Shown here: piece after piece, positions 43,399 through 54,458 of the stretch
Layout: every line of letters begins with the position of its first letter
Numbering within the stretch: the stretch's first letter is position 1
Notes under the pieces: generated by a model
Database searches by the model: none
The model's input: only the letters and a program-made list of their open reading frames with translations
Told to the model about the DNA's origin: nothing
Source of the DNA: Centrapalus pauciflorus
Lineage: Eukaryota; Streptophyta; Magnoliopsida; Asterales; Asteraceae
Assembly: GCA_020465985.1 (NCBI GenBank)
Contig: JAANYP010000724.1
Location: 384,001 to 448,000, forward strand
DNA length: 64,000 bases
Direction of reading: 5' to 3'
Program-made: the position numbers and the translations under genes

Positions 43399-45999
43399 TG
43401 TAACACCCGCTAATTTTGAGGTAATTAATTTATTTCGAGTCGTTTAATTTGATTATTTTATTCAAGGAAATATAGATAAATTATCAAATTTGGTTGTTGA
43501 TCTTTAAATATTTAATTGCATAGCTTTTATGAAATAATGATAATACCTATTTATCGGTAATTTTTCTTAAAAAAAGAAAAGAAAGGTGGTTGAAGGAGAA
43601 GAAAGTTATAACAGAAAGGTGGTAGTCATTGATTTCCATTCCATCATTCTCTTAATGCAAAACACGCACAACTTTCACACACAAATCTGTATTTTTGTTT
43701 TGAGAAGTTTGGGGTTGAAATCAAAGGAAAAGTTTCATCATCAAACCACCATTTCTATATTCAAGTCTTTCATAGGTAAAAGAATAAAACTACAAACTCA
43801 ATTAAATAATTCATTTTCGTATGTTTTTGTTTGCCTAATGGTAGGGTTCATTGAATAGATGTAAAAATAAATAAATAAATAAACAACAATTTACATATTC
43901 ATCTTCTTTTTCTTTTTTCTTTTTTTGGACTAAAAAGGTTGAAAACCTCCATTAATGGGTTCATGAGGGTTTAAGTGGGTTTATGCATTTGTCTAAGTTT
44001 TTATACAAAATTGATAGAAATGGGTCTGGAAACATCATCAAAGTGTTTTTTGATTATCAAATCCGGATTATAGAAACAAGTAGGAGATTCAAGATTTTTT
44101 TGAAATGTGAACCAACTATGGATTAATGAAGGAACTGAAAGGAGAAGGAGAGTTATGTTTTGTTGGTTGGTGTTCGCCGAAGATCGGGCCTCCGCCACCA
44201 CTGGCTGGTGGCTAGCCAACCCTCTTTCTTTTTCAGGCCTTCACTGATGCACCGACTGTTTGTCTCCCTCTCTTCTGTTTCAGGGGTGAGCAAGGAAAGG
44301 AAAAGGGTGGGTAGTTGGGTTTAAGATTTAATTGGAATTAGGGTATATTTTGGACTTTTAATTTAAATAGTTGGTCTGCTGAGTAATTTATTTAGGTTAT
44401 CCAATTTGGGCTCTTATATCATAACTAGGCTGACCTTAATTTAAAAGAATTAAAATGATGTTTTGGGCTATGTAATTTAACATTATTGGATTTTGATAGA
44501 TTTGGGTTGGTTAATTAAATTAAGTGGGTTGAACTTTTCTTTTAAATTGAAAAAGAATTTATATAAAGGGAATTAATGATCTATATGTAAAATAATTTTG
44601 TTATTTAGATCAAGTTGGTGAGTTACTCATGCAACTTCAATTAATAATTTTATAATTGTTGTCATTAAGGTTAAATTATTGCTTTAATTTATAAAGTTAT
44701 TTTAAGGAAAAATTACCAAGAAAGGTAAGATAAAATACAAAATTTGACGATAAATGTATTGTAAAAATTTTTTTGCCAAGAAAGGTAATATAAAATTATA
44801 TTTTGGCCGAGAAAGAATATGAAATTTAAATTTTAGACCAAGAAAAATAATCAAATATTATTCTTTTACCAAAAAAGGGAGCATAAAATTAAAAATTTCT
44901 CTTCTTAATTTGTCATCAATACCCTTTTTTGTCATATTTGAATTTTATGTTATCTTTCTTGGCCTAAAAAATTTTACATTGCCTTTATTGGCAATTTTTG
45001 AATTTTAAATTACCTTTCTTGGTAATTGGCCCTTATTTTAATAATGCAACAAAAATAAATCATTTTATGTAGAAAAGTACAGATTAATTATTAGCGGTCG
45101 AGCTTAGTATATTATGGAGTTAAGAATATTGATAAATAGGCAATGTATTTAGTATCAGACTATAGCGGTTCAATTGATGCCTGTGGCTGTCGATAGTGTT
45201 TTCGCTGGATATCGAGTTGTCGTTTGTCGAGTACGGATTTGCGGGCACTGTGAGTAATTGGTTTAATTTCGCAAATGATCATACATGATATGTTTGCACT
45301 TGATATCTCATTCGCTTCTATTACCATGATTATTTTTTAACTAACATGCTTAGCCTTGAATGTTATTAGTTATTTCATTGCCATTAGCCGATATCTGAGA
45401 ACCCTTTTCCACAGTGTGCATACTGTGTATTATGTGGATTAAGTGAGGTTGTTGTGTGCTTCCTAGTTGCATGTCGGGCGAGCTGCATGAATTGTACACA
45501 TGCTAACCGAGCGAGTCGTATGCCATGTACTTGTTATCGGAATACCCTATTTGTGTATGCTAAATCGAGCGAGTCGTAATGCTACACATGTTGAATTTGA
45601 GCCGATATTTGTGTTTAACATGTTATATATGTTTCTCTGTGCTTTTAAATATGTTATCGCTAGGCGACGGCTTTTCCCGGTTGTGGGGACGACTTTTCAG
45701 GTTTAGCTGATAAGGGAAAGGCATCAGCTTTAGGATCTAGAGTTTGAGGATTTATGATATTAGAAAGACTTCTGCACTCTGATTTTTATTTTGTACTTGG
45801 GATGGGTAGATCGCTAGACTTTTTATTTGGTTGTAATATCTAGATATTTTATTTTAGCGCACTCTGAATGTGTTGGTTCTAGCTTATTTATGTATTGAAA
45901 CTATGTTTGATATTAGAAAGCTTTATTCTATTACTTTGAGGTTTATGTTGCAGATTTTATTAAAAACGCCGCGTTATTAGAACGGGATGTTTCATGCCG
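43394..45999 (+). mobile_element. Solo gypsy-type LTR inside R
   Basis: It runs 43399-45994 from TGTAACACCCGC to GGGATGTTTCA, flanked by TGCTG and TGCCG (one mismatch). There is no internal region. Short ORFs within it are not credible. It carries a MITE at 44706. Confidence 0.8.
44697..45041. mobile_element. MITE with 9-bp TSD inside the solo LTR
   Basis: The element 44706-45032 is flanked by TTATTTTAA on both sides. Terminal inverted repeats share ATTACCAAGAAAGGTAA. The same CCAAGAAAGGTAA core recurs inside in both orientations. A 9-bp TSD suggests a Mutator-like origin. Non-coding. Confidence 0.75.
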
Positions 46000-46319
46000 A
46001 TATTGAATCTTCCAAGATCTTTTATGGACTGATGAGTGATTTTCTGATTGAAGCTGTGAAAAGTGTATTTGTTAATGATAACTTGTTGAAAATCAGCTCT
46101 TAACTGACTTTTGGACGTTGAAATTTTAGCTTCTCTACAGAAAAATGCATGTACTCTTTTCTGGAGTGGAATTAGGCCTCGAAAATTAACCGAACCGGCT
46201 ATGCCTATTCTTGAACTCGTAGTTTTCGGTTCAGGTTTTGTTTTAACGTATGGTAGGCCTTCTAACGATGTTCCAGTGAAAAGTTATGGCCAATCTAAGC
46301 AGCAAACGTCAATCTTAGA

Positions 46320-46585
46320 TGCCTAAGGATCAATCTCAGATGACTAAGAATAAAACTCAGATGCTTAATGATCTAACTCGGATGACTAAGGACCAAACTC
46401 GAATGACTCTATATCAAACTCGGTTGATAAAGGGTCAAACTCGGTCAATGAAGGCTATAACTCGGTCAATGAAGGCTAAAACTCGATCAATGAAAGCAAA
46501 AACTTGGTCAATGAAGGATAAAACTCGGTCAAAGAAGGCTAAAACTCGGTCTAGAAAGACCAAAACTCGGTCCAAGCTAAAACTG
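46320..46585. repeat. 21-bp minisatellite in R leader
   Basis: About twelve units of AAACTCGGTCAATGAAGGCT plus one base, degenerating towards the left. Read on R's strand (minus) it is a run of GACCGAGTTTT units between PBS and gag. A chance + strand ORF of KTRSMKA repeats results. Confidence 0.8.
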
Positions 46586-47029
46586 TAAAGGTACTCGAGA
46601 GTCAACAGTTTAGCACATATTTAAGACCAAATCCACTAATTTTTTCAAAAATTTCACGAATTGATCTACAAATCACAACGAAGACTCATTTTGATAGCAG
46701 AAACAACTTTTGTGAAGTCACTTTGGCTTATTCCCGATTAAAAACCAAAAATCGATCGAAAACCTCAAGAACACATTCTTTTTCAAAAATCAGAAAAATA
46801 TCAATTAAATTCTGTGTGTTTGGAGATGGTATTTGAGACTTATATCAATCAATTCATCCTTTAAAACTCTAGACCCGATCCAAAAATCACTTCAATCCAT
46901 CCACTCAATAAAAAACCCCAATTAATTTTCTGATTTTGAGAACTTTTGAAAAAAATACAGAGTTCGAAATTTTCAACTTTCGGATTCAAAATCACTCAAT
47001 TTTTAGCCATATTAGGCTTTGATATCAAT

Positions 47030-47309
47030 TGAAAATTCAATATCTAACGTGCAATTTATATAACAATCAAACACACAAGATCATAACACATAATGTCGAA
47101 TGATTACATTAAGATGAAAAAGAATATTACATTGAGTTCTTGACTTGCTGTTCAAGGTCTGTGTCTCATATGTATTGTTCATGCGTATCTCCACTATAGT
47201 ACCACTACTCCTATTTATACAAAAATACAAGTATTGATTATTTGCATAAAGCCCCCTGAAACAATTACAATATAATTGTTTTCATCTCTATTTATATTTG
47301 TACCCAACA
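47030..47309 (-). repeat. 5' LTR of R
   Basis: Partner of 39940-40193. It is followed on the minus strand by a mutated tRNA-Met PBS. Confidence 0.85.
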
Positions 47310-47314
47310 ATCAT

Positions 47315-49583
47315 CATATTTAGAAGAAATTTCATTTTCGTTATATTCACTTGTTTTTTCATCCTCTCGGGATAAGACTTCTTCCGATGATTGGAAAAGG
47401 AAAGACTTGAACCCGCAACCCATATACCGTATATCATAAAATATAGGTTAAACTGATTGAACCTTTTCCAAATACATTAGGATTTTTAAAACCAATTCCT
47501 TGTTTGGAATGATAAAATGTAGTCTCTTCGGGTTGATTTAGATGAATAGTTTGTTCATTTTGACCCCGTGTTAGAAATAAATTGTCTAAGTTTTCCATAC
47601 ATAGGGACTCTAGGTGTTTTGGAAGAACAAACAATTCAGTCTTCAAGGAACTCTTTTCCTCGTTGATTGTATCAATACAACTCTTAAGGCAAATGTTCCG
47701 ATCCTCAGCCTATACTTTTTATAGTAAAAAATGTCTTTACCAACTCATGCTCGTTTTGCCAACTTTTTTTCATATTTGTCAGATGTTTCTTTTAAAGATT
47801 GGGCCAGTTGTTTAGCCTTGACGCACTTTTCTTTTTTAGTATTATACATAGCTTCTAGCTCAAGTATTTGTGTGTGCAACATACATTCATTTTGTACAGA
47901 TGTAGCATTTAAAGACTTATGAACATAAAAGGAATGTACCTCATTTGTCTCTGAATCTGATGTAGAGCACTCAGAGTCCCCATACTTGGCCATAAGACAG
48001 GCTGTAGGATCTTTCATGTTCTCCCCCTCTACAGTCGTGTCTGATTCGGAATCGGAAGTAGTTGCATACTCAGCCAGTCCAACTCTTTCAACCATATAAT
48101 AGTTTTTGCCCCTATCATCTTCATCATCAATCCAGTAGTCTTCTTGTGCTACCAGGGCCATTGCATCAGATCTATTCTTTAGGGCCTAAAGCTTTCTCTC
48201 ATAATATCTGATATGACTCTCGAATTGGTTCTTGCATTCTCAAGCAAACTTACCCGGTTTCCCACATTTATAGCAGATTCGTTCATCAGCTCTAGGCCTG
48301 TCCTCTCTTCTTTCAATATGCTTCTTCTCGGCTCAGTGTGGTTCCTGGCTATCATCACGACGATATTCCCGCTCATCATCATTCCTCCGATCGTCACGCC
48401 TTTCATAACGGTGATCATCTCGATAATCCCTCCTATCATCACGTCTCTCTCTCCTATTGTCTCGTCTGTCTCTCCTATCATCATAGCGCCCATCATCTCG
48501 ATCATTTCTCCTCCAGTCATCACGGGATCTATCATCCCTATCATCTCTCCGATCATCTCTCCTCTCATCTCTTCTGTCATCAGAAAACCTCCGAGGGCCA
48601 GTGTCATAACGAAGTTGATTGTTCGTCTTGTTTTGATAGAATCGTCTTTGTTGAAGATGATTCGACCATAAGGCGATTTGTTCTTGAATGGTTTCCTCTT
48701 CATCATCAAATGGCTTAGTCATTGGTGAAGGTTCATATTTGTATTGAAACGATGAAGCACCTTGGCTATAGTAGGGCATGGGAGGTGGGTTTGGTAGTTG
48801 TTCAGCGGTGTATGTCTTATTTAAGAGTAAGGCTAAGGAATCTGTGGGTTTGGTGCTTGGGTTTACAGTCAACAATAGAGATGCCAGAGTGTTTGCCATT
48901 TGTTTCTGAGCATCAACATCGCCCTGGTATTTCTTTAGTTCCTTGAATACCACATTTATAGAGACATTTGGGATGTCCAGAAGTCTTTTGGTTGCTCTAC
49001 TCGCCATATTCCATTCTAGAGCTATGGAAGATAGGAACTGGATGTTGATGTCATCTTTGTCCTTTTGGATGTGTAGTTTATTTAGCTCATTAAGAACAAC
49101 GCAGAACCTTGTGAAGGTACTCTGTAGTGATTCACCATCCTTGGCTCTGACCTCTGTGAATTTGGCATTTGCTTCCTCAATTATGGCCCTGTCATCTAAG
49201 TCTGCCCCAAGCATTTGCATCTCTAGCTCGTCCCACATTTCTTTAGCAGACAGTTTGCTGTCAACCCCGACTAGAATATCAGTGCGAAGGACTTGATAAA
49301 TAAGATAGTCCGCCCTTTTATTTGCTGTTTCTCTTTCCCTTTATGCATCATTTGCATGTTCACGAACTCTTCTTGTTGGTGGAACTGGAGGATCAGCATT
49401 TAGTACTGCAAGACATTCGCGGTAGAAAACAACGAGTCACTCGTTTATGGATTGGATCAATAAATTACCCATGGGCTGCATGGCAATAAACTTGAGGAAC
49501 CGCTTCTTTCATTGCTCAAACTCATCTGGATAGAGAACTGGTGGTCTGTTCTCTCAACCAAGGACAAGACCTTCGTGATACAT
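47315..49583 (-). pseudogene. gag: Gag of N, N-terminal and central parts
   Basis: The minus strand from MYHEG (49583) gives the copia gag core with several stops. A 301-codon open stretch (49238-48333) has MWDELEMQMLGADLDDRA, FTRFCVVLNELNKL and LSSIALEWNMASRATKRLL. It continues into an extraordinary Arg/Asp repeat region (about 48610-48335, RRDDRRD-type). A zinc knuckle CYKCGKPGKFA-stop-EC follows near 48270, with the metal-binding His replaced by Lys. Then come an acidic Ser/Asp stretch (TTSDSESDTTVEGE) and a coiled coil (47745-47900). The frame is cut by R at 47310. Confidence 0.7.
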
Positions 49584-49620
49584 GATGTTTTGTTGAGTGC
49601 TAATTATGAAATTAGGATCT

Positions 49621-49636
49621 CTGGAAGTGGAAACTG
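49621..49636 (-). promoter_or_regulatory. 3' splice site before N gag
   Basis: The minus strand reads CAGTTTCCACTTCCAG/AG about 38 bases before the gag start region, the same position as in M. Confidence 0.4.
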
Positions 49637-49639
49637 ATA

Positions 49640-50100
49640 GTTCAGATGATTGAATCGAAATTCAGATGTAATCGAGTTCGGGTGGAGCGGAATTCAGATG
49701 GTGCAGAACCTGGATGAATTGAAAATTCGGATGGGCTTGAATTCGGTTAAAACGACAACTCGGGTAAGGTGAATTTCGGGTGGGAACCGAATTTCGGATG
49801 AGGTGAAATTCGGGAGAAGAAACAAAACTCGGGTGAGTTTAATTTCGGTTGATGAACTGAACTTGGGTGAAGCAAAATTCGGATGATGAAACTCGGGTGA
49901 TTCGAATCTCGGATTTTTACCCGAGGTGATTTTTTGAAAAATTTTAAAATGAAGGACAAGTCTGAAATAGGGGTGATCTGAAAAATCTTAAACAAGGACA
50001 TTTTAATTGTTTTTAGAGATCCGAAAAATCTTTTAATAGAATTTCGGGTGATCCGAATTTCGGATGGGGTCCGAGATTTTGTCTGAAATAGGTTAAAACT
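49640..50100. repeat. N leader palindrome block
   Basis: Dense GAATTTCGG, GAAATTCGG and CTCGGGTG units, matching those at 33500-34035. No gene. Positions 50100-50545 are AT-rich leader with nothing recognisable. Confidence 0.65.
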
Positions 50101-50544
50101 TGATCCGAAATGGTCTGAGTTGTGATTAGAGATGGTCTAAGATAGGATCCGAATTTTGAAATTGTTAATTAATTTCCAGATTTCAGAATTAATTATATTG
50201 TGATTTAAGGACAGTAGCTAAGTTCCAAATGTTTGGTTTGAATGTAGAAACAAGTTTTGTGAAAGAAAAATTATCCAAAAACACTTAAAATATATGGATT
50301 TTTATGCAAAAACCGAGAATAGCAATGATAATATTTTTGTTAACAATTTCAATCAATTAAACAATAAAAACTTGTACCGATTGAACAAGAGATGCTCGAA
50401 ATCAGTACTAGATTTATGGTTTATAATTAACGAATATATCACTAAGCCAAAACAGAATATCAAATGGGATTTAGAAGAAAAACCGTGACATTTTTCGAAG
50501 AACACGAAGAACACCGAATCAAATTAGTTTAAATCCGCTTCCGT

Positions 50545-50557
50545 GGCTCTGATACCA
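50545..50557 (-). promoter_or_regulatory. Primer binding site of N
   Basis: The minus strand reads TGGTATCAGAGCC two bases after the LTR end. Confidence 0.85.
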
Positions 50558-50559
50558 AT

Positions 50560-50904
50560 TGTTAATTCGTCCCTATTTGATAATATCAGCACTCACAATA
50601 ATAATCAATCTCAATAATCAAACAATAAGAATATAATACTCAATTTTTATCTAAGAATTCGAGACAGAATGAAAAGCAAACCGGTGGTCATATATTGATA
50701 TTGCAAATAAGACAAAAGTTGTGGAAGCCCTAGGAGGGTTTCCCTTAAATAGCAATTTACATCTGAGGAGTTTACACTCTATACCCCTCAACTTCTAATT
50801 ACAATAAATAAATTACAACGGAAAGAAGTAACATTACACAGAAATAAATTAAAACTAACTATTACAAAATAAGATACCACATGATCGAAATTTATAATGT
50901 AACA
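50560..50904 (-). repeat. 5' LTR of N
   Basis: 345 bp, TGTTACATT start and GAATTAACA end on the minus strand. It pairs with the split LTR at 9055-9227 plus 22678-22844. Confidence 0.9.
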
Positions 50905-50909
50905 GATCT

Positions 50910-51033
50910 CAATGATCAAAGCTCGTCGTCATATTTCTCAAGGATGGCAGACCTTTATAGCTTATGTCATTGATTCCTTTCTAGTCAAGAAATCGGTAGA
51001 TGATGTTCCCAGCATTTGTGATTTTCCCGATAT
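50910..51033 (+). pseudogene. pol: Protease-RT linker of P
   Basis: This continues P's polyprotein after N: MIKARRHISQGWQTFIAYVID and VDDVPSICDFPDI, the usual gypsy linker before the RT. It is cut at 51033 by solo LTR T and resumes with FPDELPGLP at 54459. Confidence 0.75.
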
Positions 51034-53361
51034 TATCAAGACCAGTCCTTATGGAGGAGTCTTAGCGACTAGTTTCCTAGGAGCAATACAACATCAATCA
51101 CAACTAAGATAGAATGAATAAAGTGTAGAAATAAATCATTACAGAAATTAGGATTATCTTACAATAAGTTTAAAACAAAACTACAAAAGGGCACAACAAC
51201 ACTAATCTAGTACATAACCACAATACATGTCACAGCTTCTACCCAAACAACCACCATAATCAACTTTGTTCGATACCAATTCCAGATTCAGTAGTGGTCT
51301 AATGACTTCATGTTCCGGCGTGCGGATCCTAAGGACTTGGTTCGGCTGGACTTTTTCATTTGTCTTTTCCTGTAAAAAGATTCAACAACTGTAAGCGTTT
51401 GGCTTATTGAGATTGTAGATTTAACAGTTAACATGCAATGACAATTAAAGCGAAGACTTGACTTTTGACTTCAGGCCTTCTGACTTTAAGCTCTGACTTT
51501 GACTTTAAGCACGATTTTAGCTAGGCTGCCGCTATCAGCCGACATTGTGAGACATAAGACCTAAGATCGGATGATGGTTATCCCATGCACATGCTTTTAA
51601 ATCTGGGGATCAGCCACATAATTGGCTAGCTACCAGTAAATCAACATGTGAGGACATCAGAGTAGACTTAATCTTAGACTGGCGTAGACTTACTCGGACT
51701 TGAATTGTGCGGAATCATATGAAGAACATCAATAAGAAAGCAACTGACTTGAAAGCATTCAAAGTAACGAATCAATACAGCAACAACAATATGTATCCAA
51801 AGTTGATTTAGACTATAAAGACATGTGTGCAAGATGATATATTAAAAGCTATCATGATCCACAGGGTATCACCGTACCAAGGTAAGCACAAGTCACAATC
51901 TAGCTGAGTATATAAGACTCTCAAATAAAGCTAGAACAACAATATGTCTGACATGAAGACAAGCATGTACATAGTTATATTTATAACTCATGGTTACTGG
52001 TTATAAGGCATGACTATTGACTTTGACTTTCGCGAGTGGATTATATCCACCACCTGAGTTATCTCAGGAATTAACTTTAGCTTTACTGACTTTAGCTCGG
52101 TTTTATCGGCCTTGGCTTGACTTTACTGGCTGTGGCTTTATTTTCTGACTTTAGCTTGCCGTTATTGGCTTGTCTTGACTTTAATAACTTTAGCTTGACT
52201 TTTCTCACTTGGCTTTAGAAAATAGTTCAAATTTAGTTGAACGTGTTAAGTGTACGACAAATCAATTTACATAAGCTTTTATGGTTTTACACAACATAAT
52301 TATGTATTTCTATTGCATTCTTGGACTTTTTGTAGCTTATGTATTGACTTATTCATTTATTGACTTTTCATGTCATATAAGACTTTGTTGAATACATAAT
52401 TAGGCTCATTACCTAACTTGACATGATTTACTGACTTTATGTGCTTTTATGCATTTTATGGGCATGTGTGACTTTATTATGTCAAATTAAGTTTCACTTG
52501 CACCTAAAAACTTGTGTGATTGCTTATAAGGTCATACCATGAGCTTATTTGATGTTCATATGTTCATAATGATGCATGTGTATTCACTTAAGTGCCTTTA
52601 CTTGATCATGGTACTTACTCATTTTGCATTATGAACTTAAATATGCTTTCAAATGTATTTTATCACCCGAGTCACATATACATGTTTAAGGATGTATTTA
52701 TATCTAATGCCTTTATTTAAGATATAAACTAACTTTATGACTTATAAGTCTTGTATCTATTGAAAATAGACACATGCTTTGATGTCTAATTATATATGAT
52801 CATACTCATGTTCCTCTACTTTAATTCGATGCAATTACATACATTTTTATAACCTTGTTTGCTATTAAATGAATGCACACACATATGTATTATTCTTTCA
52901 ATTTTGCTGCTGAAATAGGTACATATACACCTACTTGATTTATTCATGCATATATGTTTAGAATTATTTCTGTTGCTGCTTGTTATTGTTTAAGAACATA
53001 TACATTTCTACACCTTAATTGGTTACTTATAAGTTGATGAATGAAGGTATATTGGCTGCTGTGAATTATATCACAGCATAAACATTTATTTTAATTAAAA
53101 GGGCTGCTATTCACCTTTGATCCACCTAATCACACTTGCACACACTTTATTTATGTATAAAAGACTGCACATTTTAGAACATATATGCTTATATTGATGC
53201 TGTCCACAAGTCACAGAACACACATACACACACAGTCGTGGTTTCTAAATGCATAACAACACGCACATATATGCATTTGTATATGTACACTCTGCACAAC
53301 ACACACCAACTTATCTCGCTGCACCCACATGTGTGTGTGTGTGTGTCTATATATATATATG

Positions 53362-53412
<51 letters not shown>

Positions 53413-54458
53413 ACGATGTTACAGTTATAGGACATCCGACATTTAATATGAAAAGTGACGCTTTCATTTGTTTTAAAACATTGATTTGGTATTACCGAGA
53501 CCTTAATGTTTCGGTAGCCTTCAAGTGGTTTCGGTAGGTTTAGGTACTTCATGTGGATTTCGGTATTACTAAAACCTTCGGTAGGTTTCAGTTGGTTTTG
53601 GTATCTTCATGTGGGTTTCGGCATTACCGAAACACATGTGGGTTTCAGTATCCATTTTCTTTTCCTCTCTATTTCCTTTATATTCACAGTAGCATCTAGA
53701 GAAATTTAAAGATGTTGGATGCTTCTATTTAATGAACACAACACACATAAATGCAATTGAGCTAAGACCGAAGGCCAATTGGCCTTCTTGGTCCTTCTTG
53801 TCGGTTAAAAACAGAAAAGCAAACACATATGACAGCAACAAAGTTTAAGTTTCAGAACTTACTTTCAATATTTGGAATTGAGGTCTTAAATTGTTAATGT
53901 GATTAATTAAACACATAATTCAAAGATCCATGTTATATATATCAACTTTATAGTACTAAACTTGTTTACTTTTATGGTTTTGAAAAGTAAACGAAAATTC
54001 CAGAACCGTAGCTTCTCATTGAACTCAAAGAAGGATTTTAAGATCTTAATCTTTATAGTAGTTGTTGCTTTAAAGCTTGCTTATTACTTGATTCTTGAAA
54101 TTTACTTGCAAAATTGTCGATTTTTGATGATGGCTTGATGAATTGTGATGGAACCGTTGATTAGAATGTTTTTTAGAGAAGTAGAGAGACTTTGAAATTG
54201 ATATAATGAAAGCAGATTCATCAATGTGGGGTTTTATTTACTAAAGTTTGTTTAATTTACAATTTGACCCCTTAATCTTGCTTTTCTTTCATTTCCTTTA
54301 TATTAACATTATAACTTTATAATTAAAACTTATGACTAAAAATGTAAATTTTTTATTGACCCACATTTTAAATCACTTAAAACAAATATCATTTAACCTA
54401 TTAATTAATGTTAAGCTTGCTAATTGCCATTAATCAAAGTTCAGATTGTTATAGATAT
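51029..54458 (-). mobile_element. Solo gypsy-type LTR T in P, with TSD GATAT
   Basis: GATAT is at 51029-51033 and 54454-54458. The inserted 3420 bp starts on the minus strand with TATAACAATCTGAAC, probably TGTAACAATC with one change. There is no pol. It holds degenerate GACTTTAGCTT repeats (51445-51510, 52015-52215), a (TG)n/(TA)n tract (53328-53410) and CGGTA palindromes (53493-53650). A GATACCAA motif at 51274 recalls a PBS, so internal sequence may be included. No gene. Confidence 0.65.
53328..53410. repeat. (TG)n(TA)n microsatellite
   Basis: A GTGTGT run passes into TATATA. ORFs across it encode only simple repeats. Confidence 0.85.

Larger units (their letters stand above)
39935..47314 (-). 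mobile_element. Non-autonomous copia-like element R inside N gag
   Basis: Short LTRs lie at 39940-40193 (254 bp) and 47030-47309 (280 bp), flanked by CTCAT and ATCAT (four of five bases matching). The minus strand has a PBS-like TTGATATCAAAGCC at 47015-47028 and a PPT-like tract at 40194-40207. Inside are a minisatellite leader, a gag remnant and a short 3' ORF, but I see no protease, integrase or RT. Without the nested solo LTR the internal region is about 4.2 kb. Confidence 0.75.

Noticed and set aside
46319..46588. 89-codon + strand ORF with KTRSMKA repeats, looking like a basic repeat protein
   Set aside because: It is the antisense reading of a 21-bp minisatellite in the leader of minus-strand element R.
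48213..48671. 152-codon + strand ORF rich in Ile/Pro/Ser, resembling a membrane protein
   Set aside because: It is the exact antisense shadow of the Arg/Asp-rich gag region of N.
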